Shown here piece by piece: positions 26,401 to 39,269 of a stretch of 41,765 nt of DNA (position 1 is the first letter of the stretch; each line of letters opens with the position of its first letter). The DNA comes from Glomus cerebriforme (Eukaryota > Glomeromycota > Glomeromycetes > Glomerales > Glomeraceae). The position numbers were made by a program, and so were the translations under genes. The stretch covers positions 24,459 through 66,223 of the forward strand of contig QKYT01000646.1 of the NCBI GenBank assembly GCA_003550305.1, written 5' to 3'. The notes beneath the pieces are model-generated. The model was not told where the DNA came from, made no database searches, and worked only from the letters and a program-made list of their open reading frames with translations.

Positions 26401-29400
26401 CACTTTTAATTCCTGATATCGTTTTCCATGAGAATCCTAAACAGGTAGAAATTCTCATGCAAATGTTACAAGATTATCAATTGGGTATTTATTATAAAAT
26501 AATAACAACAATACAACAGAATAAATATTATATATAAATTAATTTATATCTAATTTATTATAGGTGAACATTTGCTATTAATTGGTAATCAGGGAGTAGG
26601 AAAAAATAAGTTAGCAGATTACTTTTTGCAGATATTGAGATTACCTAGAGAATATATACAATTACACCGGTATGTTTAATATTAGAGTATAAATTTTACG
26701 TTTATAAAGTAGTTAACGTCCTTAAATTGTGTTGCAAATAATAATAGTGACACAACAGTGCAGAGCTTAACATCCACGCCTTCTATAGTGGACGGTGTAT
26801 TACAGTTTGAGGATTCTCCTTTAGGTATAAATTTATAGCGATAATTTAAATTTTTTGCGTATTTAATGAATCTTAATTAATTTATATATGTTTAATTCAG
26901 TTAGAGCTGTTAAAAATGGCAAGTATTTTAAATTCTATAATGATTGAACTAAATATACGTATTAGTTATTAAATATAAAATAAAAAAAATATTATAGGCT
27001 ATATATTAGTAGTAGATGAAGCAGATAAAGCACCAACTTATGTGACAGCCGTACTTAGGAATCTTCTTGAAGATGGACAAATGGTTTTAGGGGATGGAAG
27101 AAGAATAGTATCTTCAGTATCATCTAATAATTCTAAGGAAGAATGTATTATCATACATAGGAATTTCAGAATGATAGTATTGGCAAATAGGCCAGGTGAG
27201 AATATGTTTATAAAACTTAATTATTTCAATTACTTTATGCTAAACTTTTCCTAATTGTATATTTATAGGATTTCCTTTTCTTGGTAAGTTATTAAGAAAG
27301 ACCATAAATAATGGCAGAAATTAAACTTTTATTTTTTTTTATTTTTTAGGTAATGATTTTTATAGAGAAATTGGGGATGTTTTCAGCTGGTAAATAATTT
27401 TATTTACGATACTGTATTTTTATTTTATTTTTAATGTTTTATTATATTTTTATTTTTTACGCAGTCATGCTGTAGACAATCCTGATCCAGAATCCGAAAT
27501 GTTTTTATTGAAAAAATATGCACCAGATATTTCTGAAGATTTACTTCTTAAATTAACAGCTGCATTTAGAGATTTAAGGAATTTGGTAGATGAAGGGTTA
27601 ATTTCTTATCCATATTCCACTAGGGAGTTAGTTAATATTGTTAAACATATGCAGGTAAATATATATTAATATAATGAATCTTCTAATCTAATTGGGTTAA
27701 TAATAAAATTTTATTAAATTATATAATAGCAATATCCGGAAGAAGGAATTTCACGTATATTACAAAATGTCTTTGACTTTGATCAATATGACAAGGATTC
27801 AAAAGATCTTTTAATTGAAGCTTTCCAGAAGCATGGAATACCTGTTGGGTTAGAATCCGACTTTTCGGTTAGATTGGGAAAGAGAATCCCATTAGGTGAA
27901 CCAATTATTACTGAAATTTGGACACAGTCAAATTCTGAAAGCAAAGTTTGTGAGATTAAACAAGAACCTATAATATTTGGTGTATGTACAAATGATATTG
28001 CATGAGTTAAGAAATGGTTTTTTTTTTGGAATAATTTAAATGATTTGATAATTTGAACTTAGGGAGGTTGGGAAGTTCAAGTTAGTGAATCGAAAGAACT
28101 TGATCGAACAGAAGGTAAAATATTTGAGAGTATTTTTTTATGTATAGAGGAAATTATTTGACCAGTATTGTTTCAGGTCGAATTGTGACTTTTACCGAAC
28201 AAATTTACAACTTTAAGATCCCAACTCGTGGTGAAGCACTTGATATAGCCGCACTTCCAGATGGATCATTGTTTGTAGTTACAACAAATCCTATAACTTT
28301 ACATGCGATCGACCAAAATCACCAAAAAGTTAGGACTATCGATATGTATGAATTCTTCCCATTGCAAAAAGGTAATCCGCAAAAGCTATAACAATATTGT
28401 TGTGGATTAGAATTGTTTTCTAAATATTTATTTTTTTAATAGCTTCGCCGAGATTAAGAATGGCAATAGTTCAAACGCAAGAAACATGGTATTTAATATT
28501 GCATGATCCAGCCGAAAATTTGTTACTTTCTATTGATTTTTCGAGGAGTTCAGCAGTTGCAACCGGGGCGTTTGTCACTAAGCTAAGGGTACAGTTTTTT
28601 AATGAATTTTATTATAAATATTATATTTTTTTGAATGATTTATTTTTTATAACATTTATTTGAACCTTTTTTATAGTTAATGGGATTAACTCTTGTTAAA
28701 TCAATTATGTTAAAAGATTATGAGTCACTTGGAATTTTAGGTATGGAATTATTAATTTCACTTTTTTTTTACAATTTGTAATTTATTAATTTAAAAAACT
28801 AAATATATATGTAATAGTATTTTACCAAGTTGAGAAGTCGACTATTCTTATGTTGGATTTCAATACTAATACACAACATATTATTGAAGTTCCAATTAAA
28901 AGTAAGTTATATAACTTGTTCTTATATTTTATTTTAATAACATGTAACTCAGTTTATAATTTAATATTTTGTAGTTTCACATCTATATTTGGTTAGACCA
29001 GATGTATGGATAACAAGAGATTGTTTAAATGGACATTATCATCTTATATTTACTGATGGACAATTTATGTATGTATATTATTCATATTTTGAATTTAAAA
29101 AATATAATTAAACTAAATATATTTCCAATAATAGGGTTCCCAATATAATGAAAGACGTTAATATTAAAGGATTATTTAAATCCAAACCGGAAGTAATAAC
29201 ATATTTATCACAAGACGGTGTTCCATATCCAAATGTGTAAGTGTGTATAATGATTTTTTTAAGTTGTTAAGTCAAATTCCAAACTCTTTTACTTATAAAA
29301 ATCTTAATTTATAGATCATCTGCTAGGTTCTTACATAATGAAAATGATTCTAATGCTCTATCTATTATATCAAATTTTCCTGAAGCATTATTGAATGATC

Positions 29401-31933
29401 CATCAAATAATTCTAAAGTTGAAATTATTTCGTATATGAGAGAAAGTGGTGATGATGGAAGGAATTACTACAAGAATTTAACAAATGCTTCTACATTTTT
29501 AGGAAAATCTGGTCAATTAGCTACTATTATTCCATTAAAAGTAAGTTTTTAACTTTTAATATTTAATTGGACTTCTACAGGCAAGATACAATGATAGTGT
29601 CAAGTTTGAATTTGACTTAATATAATTTTATATATAGGATGGAAGAAGTGAAGGTTATTTAGAGTTATTTAATCCTGTACAAAATATGTTATGGAGAATT
29701 ACAATACCATTAGCCATTCCTGATATTGGGTTAATTAAAAGGTGAGTTGATAATTTTTAAATTCTATTTTATAATATTCTTCAATAATTTAAGATATTTT
29801 TCTTTTATTATTAGGGATCCAACATTAAATGCTATTGGAAGTCCTTATATATTTTTTGAGAGAATGGCTGCAACTATGTTGGAATTACCTGATGGTAATT
29901 TATTAACTATGGATATTAGTGGTATGTAACTATATACATATGTTTTTTTTTTAAAAAAAATATCTCTATTATTTTGAATTTGATATAATGATATTGAATT
30001 AGGTGTTGTGAGAATATGGCAAGTTGACGCTGGCCAATTAATAAAAGCTGCAAAAACTTGGAGAAAACTTGTTGGATCTATTGATCAACGTACTTTATCT
30101 ATCATATATGAAGACACTGAGGTATTATTTCTTAAACAATTGAAATTTAAAATCTATACAAATTTAAAACACATCATTATTATTACTTTATTAATAGGGA
30201 AATGTAATCTCGGAACAAACGGGGGATGCTGAAGGAGTTGGTTCGCAGGGAGGAGGTTCTGATAATGGAAGGGGAGGAGGAAATGGAAGTGGTGGCTCTG
30301 GAGATGGTGGAAATTCCGGTGCAGGTGGTGGAGGTGATGGTGATCAATTGAATTTTGAAGGTCGCGAGCCTACTTTTATTGATGTTAGTAACATGGAAGT
30401 TGTAAGTAGAAAGAAAAAAAGAAAAGAAGAATGCTATAAATACTGATGTTGGTTTTGGCTTAAACTTGAAAATTTTTAATTAACTTAGAGAACTGAAGCA
30501 AAACCACCTCTTGAACTTACGGATGCCCAAAGGTATGCTTCCTTTTAGAAAAAAATAATTTTTATTATCTTAATTAATTCTTATTTACGAATAGAGAGTT
30601 ACATGAAATATCTATGCAAAAGCGTCGCGAACAAGTTAATATGACACAAGCAGATTCTGAAACATATAGATCGTACTTAACGAATGTTCAACGTGAAATT
30701 CGTGAATTACGTGTAATTTTAGAAAGTATTGAAGCGAAAAATAAAGAACGTGTTTGGTTAAAAAATCAAAGTTCTGGTGACGTTGATGATACAAAATTGT
30801 AAGTACATTAAGTTTAAGTATTTCTAATTTCTTTTTAATAATGAGATAAAATTTTTTTTCTTAGAATTGAGGGATTAACTGGGGATAGAAATATTTATAA
30901 AAGACGTGGTGAAAATGATCCTGAAGTTGGATTCTTCCAACAAACCCCTAAAAAATTGTATTTCTTATTTGATTTAAGTGCAAGGCAAGTAAATGCGAAA
31001 AAAAAAGAAAAAAAAAATTGTTACATAAATATTAAATAAACCTAATTCGTTTAATAGTATGTATCGATTTAATTCACATGACCGACGGTTGGAACGATCT
31101 ATGGAAGTTGCACTTAGTGAGTATATATTAACTCTTCAATGTTTAAAAATAACAAAAGCAAAGTAAAAAAGAGTCTTATAATATTATTAATTTTATTAGT
31201 GATTATGGAATCATTTAAATCATTCGAGCATAAATTTCAATACAGAATTATTGGACATAGTGGGGATGGACCTAATATAGAATTCGTTAAAGAAGGAAAA
31301 TATCCTCGCACAGAAAAAGAAACTTTGAAAATTATAAATCAAATGTTTACTCATTCACAATTTTGTCTTAGTGGAGGCAAGTCATTATTTTGAAAAAAAA
31401 AAATTATATATATATGCGTGATGCGTGTATTTCTTGTATTCTTTAGAATATCAGAAAATTGTTTAATATAATTTTTTTTAAAATAGATAATACAGTTAGT
31501 GCTACAGCTTATGCTATTAAAGATATTGTGAAAGAGGAAGCGGATGATTATTTTGTAGTTGTACTTTCTGATGCGAATATTCAACAGTATAGAATTAATC
31601 CAGAAGATATAGCAAGAGGTAATCTATAAGATTGTAACAAAAGTTATTTGATGATTTATCTAAAGGAATTTTTTTTTCATTTGTAGTATTGAAATCGGAT
31701 GAAAGAGTAACAACAAGTATAATATTTATTGGTTCTTTGGCAGATCAAGCAGAAAAGTAAGTTCAACATTTTAAGTAATTACCTTTTTTAAAATAATAAT
31801 AATAATAAATAATAAATTTTTTTTATTCAGACTAAAAAAACATATCGGAAATAAGGCGCATATTTGTATGGATAATAAAGATTTACCAAAAATTATGAAA
31901 TCAATATTTTTGGCTTCTATGTTAAAAGATTAA
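23457..31933 (+). CDS. VWA8: VWA8-type AAA+ / von Willebrand factor A protein (36 exons)
   Basis: Exons: 23457-23628, 23697-23797, 23923-23945, 24012-24056, 24165-25325, 25402-25995, 26067-26238, 26313-26484, 26564-26669, 26748-26824, 26901-26918, 26998-27195, 27269-27283, 27350-27389, 27465-27654, 27730-27981, 28063-28114, 28177-28371, 28443-28588, 28677-28740, 28818-28901, 28975-29068, 29135-29236, 29315-29540, 29638-29741, 29815-29921, 30003-30121, 30198-30401, 30489-30532, 30595-30798, 30865-30984, 31058-31116, 31200-31376, 31487-31618, 31687-31756, 31831-31933. The frame is continuous and gives 1913 aa, close to animal VWA8. Three AAA+ (MoxR/midasin-like) modules are seen: the first degenerate (GPPGSLRR at 114), the second with Walker A GGKGVGKS (Lys489), the third with GNQGVGKN (Lys827) and Walker B VVDEAD (Asp887-Glu888). 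A Gly-rich linker (1544-1611) and a basic coiled segment precede a VWA domain with MIDAS DLSAS (1730-1734), IGHSGDG and LSDAN. Animal VWA8 is mitochondrial; this N-terminus has no obvious presequence, so location is open. Confidence 0.95.
24085..24117 (+). repeat. TTCA/TTTA microsatellite in a VWA8 intron
   Basis: Five to six tandem TTCA units followed by TTTA units within the intron 24057-24164. Simple slippage repeat; no effect on splicing is predicted. Confidence 0.85.
26919..26997 (+). other. GC-AG intron 1 of VWA8-like gene
   Basis: Donor G/GCAAGT and acceptor TATAG/G. Only the GC donor restores VKNG-YILVVDEADKAP across the junction; using the downstream GT puts the next exon out of frame. 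The intron is 79 nt. Confidence 0.88.
30985..31057 (+). other. GC-AG intron 2 of VWA8-like gene
   Basis: Donor AG/GCAAGT and acceptor AATAG/T. The GC donor joins FDLSA-S-MYRFN and completes the MIDAS motif DxSxS. The alternative GT four bases downstream leads to a stop within five codons of the next exon. The intron is 73 nt. Confidence 0.9.
31377..31486 (+). other. GC-AG intron 3 of VWA8-like gene
   Basis: Donor G/GCAAGT and acceptor AATAG/A. The GC donor joins FCLSG-D-NTVSAT. The alternative GT gives AAA then TAA. The intron is 110 nt. Confidence 0.9.
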
Positions 31934-33237
31934 TTTATTTAGAAATATTTAATATTTTATTTATCTATATTCCTGTATTTATAGTAGAATAAATTAATAA
32001 AAATTGTTTTTATGTAGCGTGTAGGACAAATAAGTATATGTTTTTCTTTTAGGCTGGATTATTATTCTATTTAGCATTATGCAATTTATTATAACTATAA
32101 TGATTAACATGGAAGCAAATTTAGCTTGACTAGCTTTATGCTATGTTAATTTTTTAAATAAAAAATAAATGAAAAAAAATAAAAAAAAATTATTAAGGTT
32201 AGAATATAATTTAATTTACCATCAACTTCAGCAAAACGTGTAACAGAGGATTAGATTACGAGATTGAATTTAATTTGAAATTTCATTTTTATTACTTTGA
32301 TAGTAAAGTAGTGAAGAACATTCTTTTGAAGGTCAAAATCATATATACTGTATATATACTAATTAAACTTAGGTTGATTGTACGAAGAGATTTCATAATT
32401 TTTTTTGTGATTGAGGTAAGAAAATTTTACCGAATCTGAATACTAAAAACATAATTTCTTATCTTTAATGAATCGTAAAGAAAACGATAACACTTACTAC
32501 GAACCTGTTAAAGTTTTCGTTGAAATCACATTTAGACATTACATCCTGTCATCCTCATTACCTTCGGATGTAATTAATTGATAAATTGGAAATTAATTGT
32601 TTAAAATATTTCCGCAAAGTATTTCCGCATTATTAATTAATTTAATAAATGAGATCCATGGCTTGATTAATCCACGGATCTCCCCGATCTTTCATTAATC
32701 ATTACCGAATTCCAGATTAACGTTCTTTAAATTCTTACGAATTTTCTACATAGTTGCCGAAATTGTATGACAGCCGAATTTTTTGCCCAGATTCATAGTT
32801 TCTAGTAGTAACTTAAACTATTAAGAAAAACAAGACAAATATCATGCATTGACTTCGCCATAACCTGATTGATCTGCTGTAGGCCAACCCATTTTTAGTA
32901 AAGTCTTTATTTCATTGTTATTTAATAGTGATATTTCCTTTTTTTTTCTATTAATTTCCCGGTTTTGCTTTTATGAACCTCAAATAAGATAGTTCAAAAA
33001 ATGATATACCCGAATTTAATTTTAATTTTGTAGATTCCATATAGAAAACAAAGTGACTAAACTAAACTGTTTTCAGCACTAACAAGTTTATTAAAATTTT
33101 TTTACCAGTTATGATTGGCTGCAAAATACTGTAATTCGTTCGAAAAGAAAATTTTATTTATATTTTTTTTTTTTTAAAAAAAAAAGACTAATTATAAATA
33201 TAATAAATATATTAAAAAAATATATATTAATTTATAA
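31934..33237. other. Intergenic between convergent genes
   Basis: 1.3 kb between the VWA8-like stop and the end of the kinase-like gene. It contains a strong hairpin (32651-32682), a TATATACTGTATATATA near-palindrome (about 32341-32359) and no supportable gene. Confidence 0.55.
32651..32682. repeat. Inverted repeat, 11-bp arms, 10-nt loop
   Basis: GAGATCCATGG at 32651-32661 and CCACGGATCTC at 32672-32682, with a single mismatch (a G-U wobble on the minus-strand RNA). It stands out from the AT-rich surroundings and lies about 720 bp past the VWA8-like stop. Function unknown. Confidence 0.65.
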
Positions 33238-35475
33238 TTAAATTCCTAAAACGGTTTTCATCTTATTTTCATAAAATAAATTATATCCAACTACAAAATA
33301 CATGAATCTATTTAATAAGAATAAAAAAACGAGAAAATAAATATATACTAAAATGTTAAATAAAAAGGTTCTCATAGTCATTTTCCAAATTTTTAAAATT
33401 GAGGAAGATAAATTATTTACGATCCAATAATGGTGCATTTTTATTATAAGTTCTAATAAAAAAAAAGGAAAATTAAAAATGTAAATCAAATGTTAAAATA
33501 AAAAAAAAAAAAATAACAAAATAAAAAAAGTAGAATAAAGAATAAATTATAAATTACATACCTTTAAAATAAGTATTATAAAAAGTAATATCGGAATTTG
33601 ATAATATATTTTCTAAATAAAAATAATAATAATGATAATTTAAAATTAAATGTTGAACTTTATTGAAAAATCATTATTATGATTTATAAATGACTTACCT
33701 TTGAAGTAATAAAATTCGGTTTTAGGTAATGTACCAGGCATTATAAATAGTTCATCTTTTTTGTTATTTGATGTAGATTGATTTGGTGCACATTCTAATT
33801 CTATGTCTTCATATAGATTTAGTAAACTATCATAATCAATTAGTTGTGAATCATCATCTATTCCGATATTTGTAATACAATCCATAAATGGTGTTTCATA
33901 TGTTTCTTCTGGAGTATTTGTATTTGTATTTGTCTTTGTGTCCGGATTCGTATTTGTAATATTTGTATGTGTGATTTTATCTGTAAATGATGATTGATAT
34001 GTTTCTTCAGGTTTTGTCGAATTATTTAATAAATTTGAGATTATATTATTATCAGAAGAAGGTGATTGAGATAAAAGTAAAGATAATTTTTTTGTAGGCT
34101 TAATAATTTCTTGATTTTGTTGATTTGGTTGTTCAAATAAAATTGATTTAAAATGTTTTGAAGTTGATTGAACTGAATCGTCATCATCATCATCATCAGG
34201 TCTCAAAATATTATGTATATAAATAGGATCAAATTCTTTTACGTTAATTACAATAATTTGATCCGAGTTTAAAAAAGGAGTTATAATATCATTAATATTT
34301 TTATTCCAAGAACCCATCCACCATTCACTTAATTGTTTATAAATAGTTTTAATAGTAGGACGACATTTTGGATCATGATCCCAACATTTACTTATTAATA
34401 ATTCTAATTTATAAGGTAATCTAGGATATTTAGGATTATTTTTAAATAATCTAGGTTTATTAATTATTACAGAAGGTTTCCTTTTTTGATTTGAATCAAA
34501 AAATTCTCTTTGAGAAAAAATTTCCCATAATATTATACCAAAACAATAAATATCAGATTCTTTTGTATAATTATTTCCATTAATTACTTCAGGAGGAATA
34601 AAATTTAATAAATTATAACTATTAGACCATCCAGGAACTTTGATATCATTTTTAGGATTTGATTTATTTGGTGGATGAGTTAATCCTAAATCACTTAAGT
34701 AAATTTTATTATCCATATCACGTAATATATTATTAATATGTAAATTTTCATGTAATAATCCAGAATTATGAATTTTAAATAAAGTTGAAGAAATATCCAT
34801 TGATATTTCTAATTTTTCTAATAAAAGTAAATTTGTTGATAAATTACTTTTATTTAAATAAGTTTTAACATTCGATTCCAAGTATTGACTTATTATAGCA
34901 TAATTTTTTGTTGTTGAATCTTGTGTAATTCCATAATATCGAATCAATCCTTGTATATTAAAATTTTGAACCGAAAATATCTAAAAATAAATTATTATTT
35001 ACATATTATTATTAGATGAGAGGCAAAAAAAATATATCTATGCAAATTGCTTGTTGGATATTAAGAAATTAATTCAATAAATAATAAATACCTGAGATAA
35101 TAAATCTGATTTAATATTTTTAGAATTATTTAAAACTTTAACGGTAACGGTACAATCTTTTCCATATCTTTTCCAACAATTTCTTTCATAATTCCAATAT
35201 CCTATATAACCATCTTTCCAAATAGCTTTATAAACTGTACCAAATCTACCTTTACCTATATAATTTTGAATTATCAATCTATCTTCTGGTATCCATTCAA
35301 TTATTTCTTGGTATGTAGAAGATTTTAATTGTATTGTTTGAATTAATTCATCGATAATCTCATTTTTACTAGTCCAATTATTAAAATCATTTCGAAAATG
35401 GTCGTAATTACATGATTTACACCAATCATAAGAGGATAATGGTTGATTACACCCTTGACAATTTCCAAATGACAT
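33238..35475 (-). CDS. Zinc-ribbon kinase-like protein with predicted C-terminal membrane anchor (probable pseudokinase)
   Basis: Exons 35092-35475, 33699-34980, 33562-33612 and 33238-33452, all GT-AG, give 643 aa. Zinc ribbon Cys6, 9, 19, 22; WTSKN...IDELI linker; Gly-rich loop GKGRFGTVY (74-82); VTVKVL lysine 113; HRD replaced by His205-Glu-Asn207; DFG read as Asp225-Leu-Gly; APE read as PPE; SDIYCFG. The catalytic Asp is missing, as in the paralogue at 5907-7256, and the first intron falls at the same place in phase 0. After the kinase fold come an Asp run, a low-complexity Thr/Asn stretch and two related PEETYxxxFxDxIT segments. The last exon adds a hydrophobic stretch (about 601-627) that looks like a single transmembrane helix. 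If intron 2 were retained, the protein would instead stop at 33646. Splicing of the last two exons is inferred. Confidence 0.85.
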
Positions 35476-37585
35476 GATTATTTAATTTAATATATTTTTT
35501 TTTTTTTCGATTTACAATTTCAAAGAAAAAAAAACATGATGAATATATGTTATATATATATAATTTCTTGAAAAAAAAAAAAAAGTTTATAACAAAACGG
35601 TTTCATTCATAATCAGGAAAATCGAAATTTCCGTCAGAAATTTCATTTCATTTTTATTTTTAGTAATGATGATTTATTATACTAAAATAGATTTACAATT
35701 GTTTGATTTAAAAAGGTAACTAAGCCCGAAATGATGTGACATCGTGCACATGATGTCATGCACTGTTCCGTGAAAAATAATAAAATTTTTTATTATTAAA
35801 ATAATTTTTTATAACTATTATTTCGATGATTATGATTTTATTTTTAAATCATCATATGCATGATAAATAATTCATAAGTCTGATGATACTGACGATATGC
35901 GTGGTAGATTCTCACGAATTTTCATTGTTTTCAAAATAGGAATATTTTTATTGTGTACTTTATATTTTGTACAACGTTATACAGTATAAACGGTTCATCT
36001 ATTCAATCCATGATGGAAATCTGGAATTCTCAAAAAAATTTTTTTTTTATTATTTTCATATTTATGATGTTAGTGTGTTACAATAAGTCCTAAATTAATG
36101 AATTAGAGCGTTAAAAATTTTCCTGTTGAGAAACTTGATTTCAAATACTTTGTATTATATGTATTACACATTTTTTTGATGAATACTTGTATATATTTTT
36201 TTTAAAAGAAAAAAAAAACCGCTTTTCTATAAAGATTTAATAAAATCATAATAGTAATCTTATAAATTTAAAAAAAGATGTGTGCATATTGAGAATATTC
36301 TGACAGAATTTGGGTTATACGCCATACAGTACGCACATTGCATTAACGACAGTTAACCATGATAAAGAGATCTAATTATACAATGGCATTCTTGGTTTGT
36401 TCTGATAATTTTTTTTTTTTTTTTTTGTTGAACTCGCTTTTATTCGATTATTCGATTTTATTATAATGATAAAAATGGTATTCTCTCATAATAAAAACTG
36501 TTAGTTATTCAAAAATGTATTAAAATTAGGGTCGAATAATATGGATTTCTTTTTAATGAAAACTTTATTAGATTAATTGAAATAATGAGGAAAGCTTGAT
36601 TAAAAAATGAACTTTAATAATTAGATTTTTCGATCGAAAGACGGTTTAAAAGACGGGTTTAATAGAAAAGGAGCACACAATAATACTCGACGCCTATAAT
36701 TATTTTTTTTATTCTAAACAAAGAAAAATGTTCTTATCGAATAGTCGATTTTATGCCTAAAGAATAATCATGTATCAATTTTTAATTTTTCTCATGTCAA
36801 TTAAAGATCAGACAAAGATTATCTTGTAGAACTGATTATTGATAATTGTATAAACCATCACAATGTTAATTTTAAGCCAAAAATTCAAGCATTATAATTG
36901 GGTATATATATTTTTAATGTACAGTATAGTACTCAATACCCATAATTCATGTCAATAAATCCAAAGATAAAAGAATAAAGAATATCAGCTGAAGTACTGT
37001 ATATTCCTTTTTCTGAATTTGCAACTTGCAAAATATATATATATTTTTAAAATTCGCATTCTTTAGGCTTTTTTTTTTATATTTATTCATTTGATTATTG
37101 AATAATGTTTATGAAATGAAAGATAAATTCTCGCTTAATGTGTAAAATACTTAATATATTGATATTTGTAACGTTAATTATCGTTAATTATATTAAATTA
37201 TATTTAATATTTGAAATTCTATCGCTAATTAAAAGATAAAAAAGTAACTCAGACACGAATAAATTTGACTAGTTGTGCTAATAACTTAATAAAAAATTAG
37301 GTTAATAAGTTTTTTTATTTTCATACTCAATATCTTTAACAAATATTATCGTTATTTTCCAAATAAAAGCTCATTTTAAAAGTCAATCTTTAATCAACTG
37401 ATTTTTGGTAACAATTCGGGTCGACATTTAAATGAAAATTAAAATGAAAAAAATCGGAATCGAATGAATAATAAATTCTAAATTTTTAAATACTTATTAT
37501 AAAAATCCTTTATTTTATTATTAAAAATTTAAAATACACGTTTTTATGTTTATCTCTTTCGTTTGTAGATTTTCACATGTTAATA
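35476..37585. other. Gene-poor AT-rich region upstream of the kinase-like gene
   Basis: No open frame or RNA gene is supported. It includes a short palindrome-like site at 35737-35758, repeated TACAGTA/TACTGTA motifs (near 35980, 36327, 36919 and 36996) and long T tracts. Confidence 0.5.
35737..35758. promoter_or_regulatory. TGACATC-N8-GATGTCA inverted repeat
   Basis: Seven-base inverted arms around GTGCACAT, 262 bp upstream of the kinase-like ATG. The arms resemble half-sites of bZIP factors, but binding is speculation. Confidence 0.3.
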
Positions 37586-37666
37586 ATTTATACCTAAAGG
37601 CGGAAAAGAAATTAAATATGTTGAAGATCCAGATGGAATTTTGGTGAATCTGCAAAATAGATTTCC
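37586..37666 (+). pseudogene. Possible VOC/glyoxalase-fold relic
   Basis: The frame reads FIPKGGKEIKYVEDPDGILV then NLQN. The string x-x-DPDGxLVxL is typical of the C-terminal strand of vicinal-oxygen-chelate proteins. Nothing upstream or downstream continues the domain, and no start codon is present. It is a short match, so chance is possible. Confidence 0.3.
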
Positions 37667-39269
37667 CTACACCTATTGTTCCATAATCTGCAAAATAAAT
37701 ATGAAACTATCATCGGCCTATCTTCATGACTCCTGTACTGAAAATTATTATGATAATCAAAGATTTATTATTAAATTTGCAATTTAAAATTAAAAAAAAA
37801 ATAGTAGCTGATAATTTATCTATACCAAATGAAAAATAATAGGAATCAAAAAGATTTCCTTTATCCAAAGAAAATACAAATATATTCATTATTAAAAATC
37901 CTAAAAGATCTTAATTGACTCCCCTAACTTTTTGATAAAGTCACGGATTATATTTATGATCAACAATAGTTTCAGGATTAAATTAAGACCCAAAATGTTT
38001 CAAAATGAGTAACAAATATATGAATACATATCCAACAATAAAAATTTTTTCTTCGCTGACTTGTTTGTTAATTCCTCGAATCTTGTTAATTATTTTTTTC
38101 GATTGTTCTTGAGGTTAAAATTAAAATTAATATCTCGAAAATGGCAATAAATATAAAAAAACATATTAAATAGCTTGATCCAGTTTATAGAGTTACTCCT
38201 AGTGCCGCATTCGTTCGATCTGACTTATTGCCCGTGAGTAAGTATTCATGTACATTAGTTGTACATTCTTACATTCCACGATTGTTACTGTATATAAAAT
38301 TAATTTTACATGTATATGTTACTTCTATTTACTTCCATAATTCTTCATTGGGCTTTTAGTGTACTGTTTGATTTCATTAATCGTGATCTCATTACTTGAG
38401 TAATATGTGTCTAAATAAATCACGAAAAACATCAATCTTCGAGACTTTTTCCCTGGAACCATTGTTGAATATCGAATTTTCTTCTTAAGGACTTAAACTC
38501 TCAAATCATGTTTATAATTTGAAATGATATCATCAAAAAAGTCTATTTAAAATAAGATCTGACGCGATTTTTTTATTTATTAGATAGATTTCTAATGTTC
38601 TTGTATCATGTGATCTGGATCATCACATGTGCTACACGTGTATCCCTATATAACGTATTTGCAGTCATATCTGATATTTGATTTTTCCGTTATTGTTTTG
38701 CGCCTCATAGTAGGACAGAAATTCTGACGTAAAAATCTTTACATTAGTTCGTGACTGGTTTGATTTGTGATTCCTCCTTAAAAATCACATATATAGAAAG
38801 TAATCTTACATATTGACTCATATACAGTATATTACACTATTACCCTATATCATAAATATGAGTCAATTTTATATATATGTATGAAATTTTATCATAATGA
38901 TATAATGTTACATCGAATTTAGAATTTAAAAAAAAAAGTATAAATACTCTTGATTTTCCAATATTTTTGATTTTATTCTTTACTCTTTTAGAGGTTGTTG
39001 ACAATTCTTTTCTTCTATAAGAGTCNTGNAAATTGAATTGTCTTTAGAGAAAATGATGAAGTAAATGTTTTAAAATATAAATGTTTGCGTAGTTTTCTCT
39101 TAGTCTGAAACGTCCGATGGTTTTCTACTTTGGCCCATAACAAGTAGAGGGTAGAGCTGTGCGCCTTATGTAATATGTATAGCATTTCCTTTAATACCAT
39201 TTGGTGTTATCTGTAAAATTCGCCTGGTTTTTACCGGGGATTGTATTATCATTATTATTTGAAAATTGG
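37667..39269. other. Intergenic, nothing firm
   Basis: A frame without start (about 38173-38370; LDPVYRVTPSAAFVRSDLLP) looks protein-like for about 20 residues but is not recognised. Two Ns at 39026 and 39029 mark uncertain sequence. No other feature is supported. Confidence 0.4.

Noticed and set aside
25402..26403. Several minus-strand frames (25402-25602, 25761-25973, 25855-26133, 26188-26403)
   Set aside because: Antisense shadows of VWA8-like exons and introns.
38173..38370. Plus-strand frame without start (LDPVYRVTPSAAFVRSDLLP)
   Set aside because: Protein-like for only about 20 residues, no start, no recognised family.
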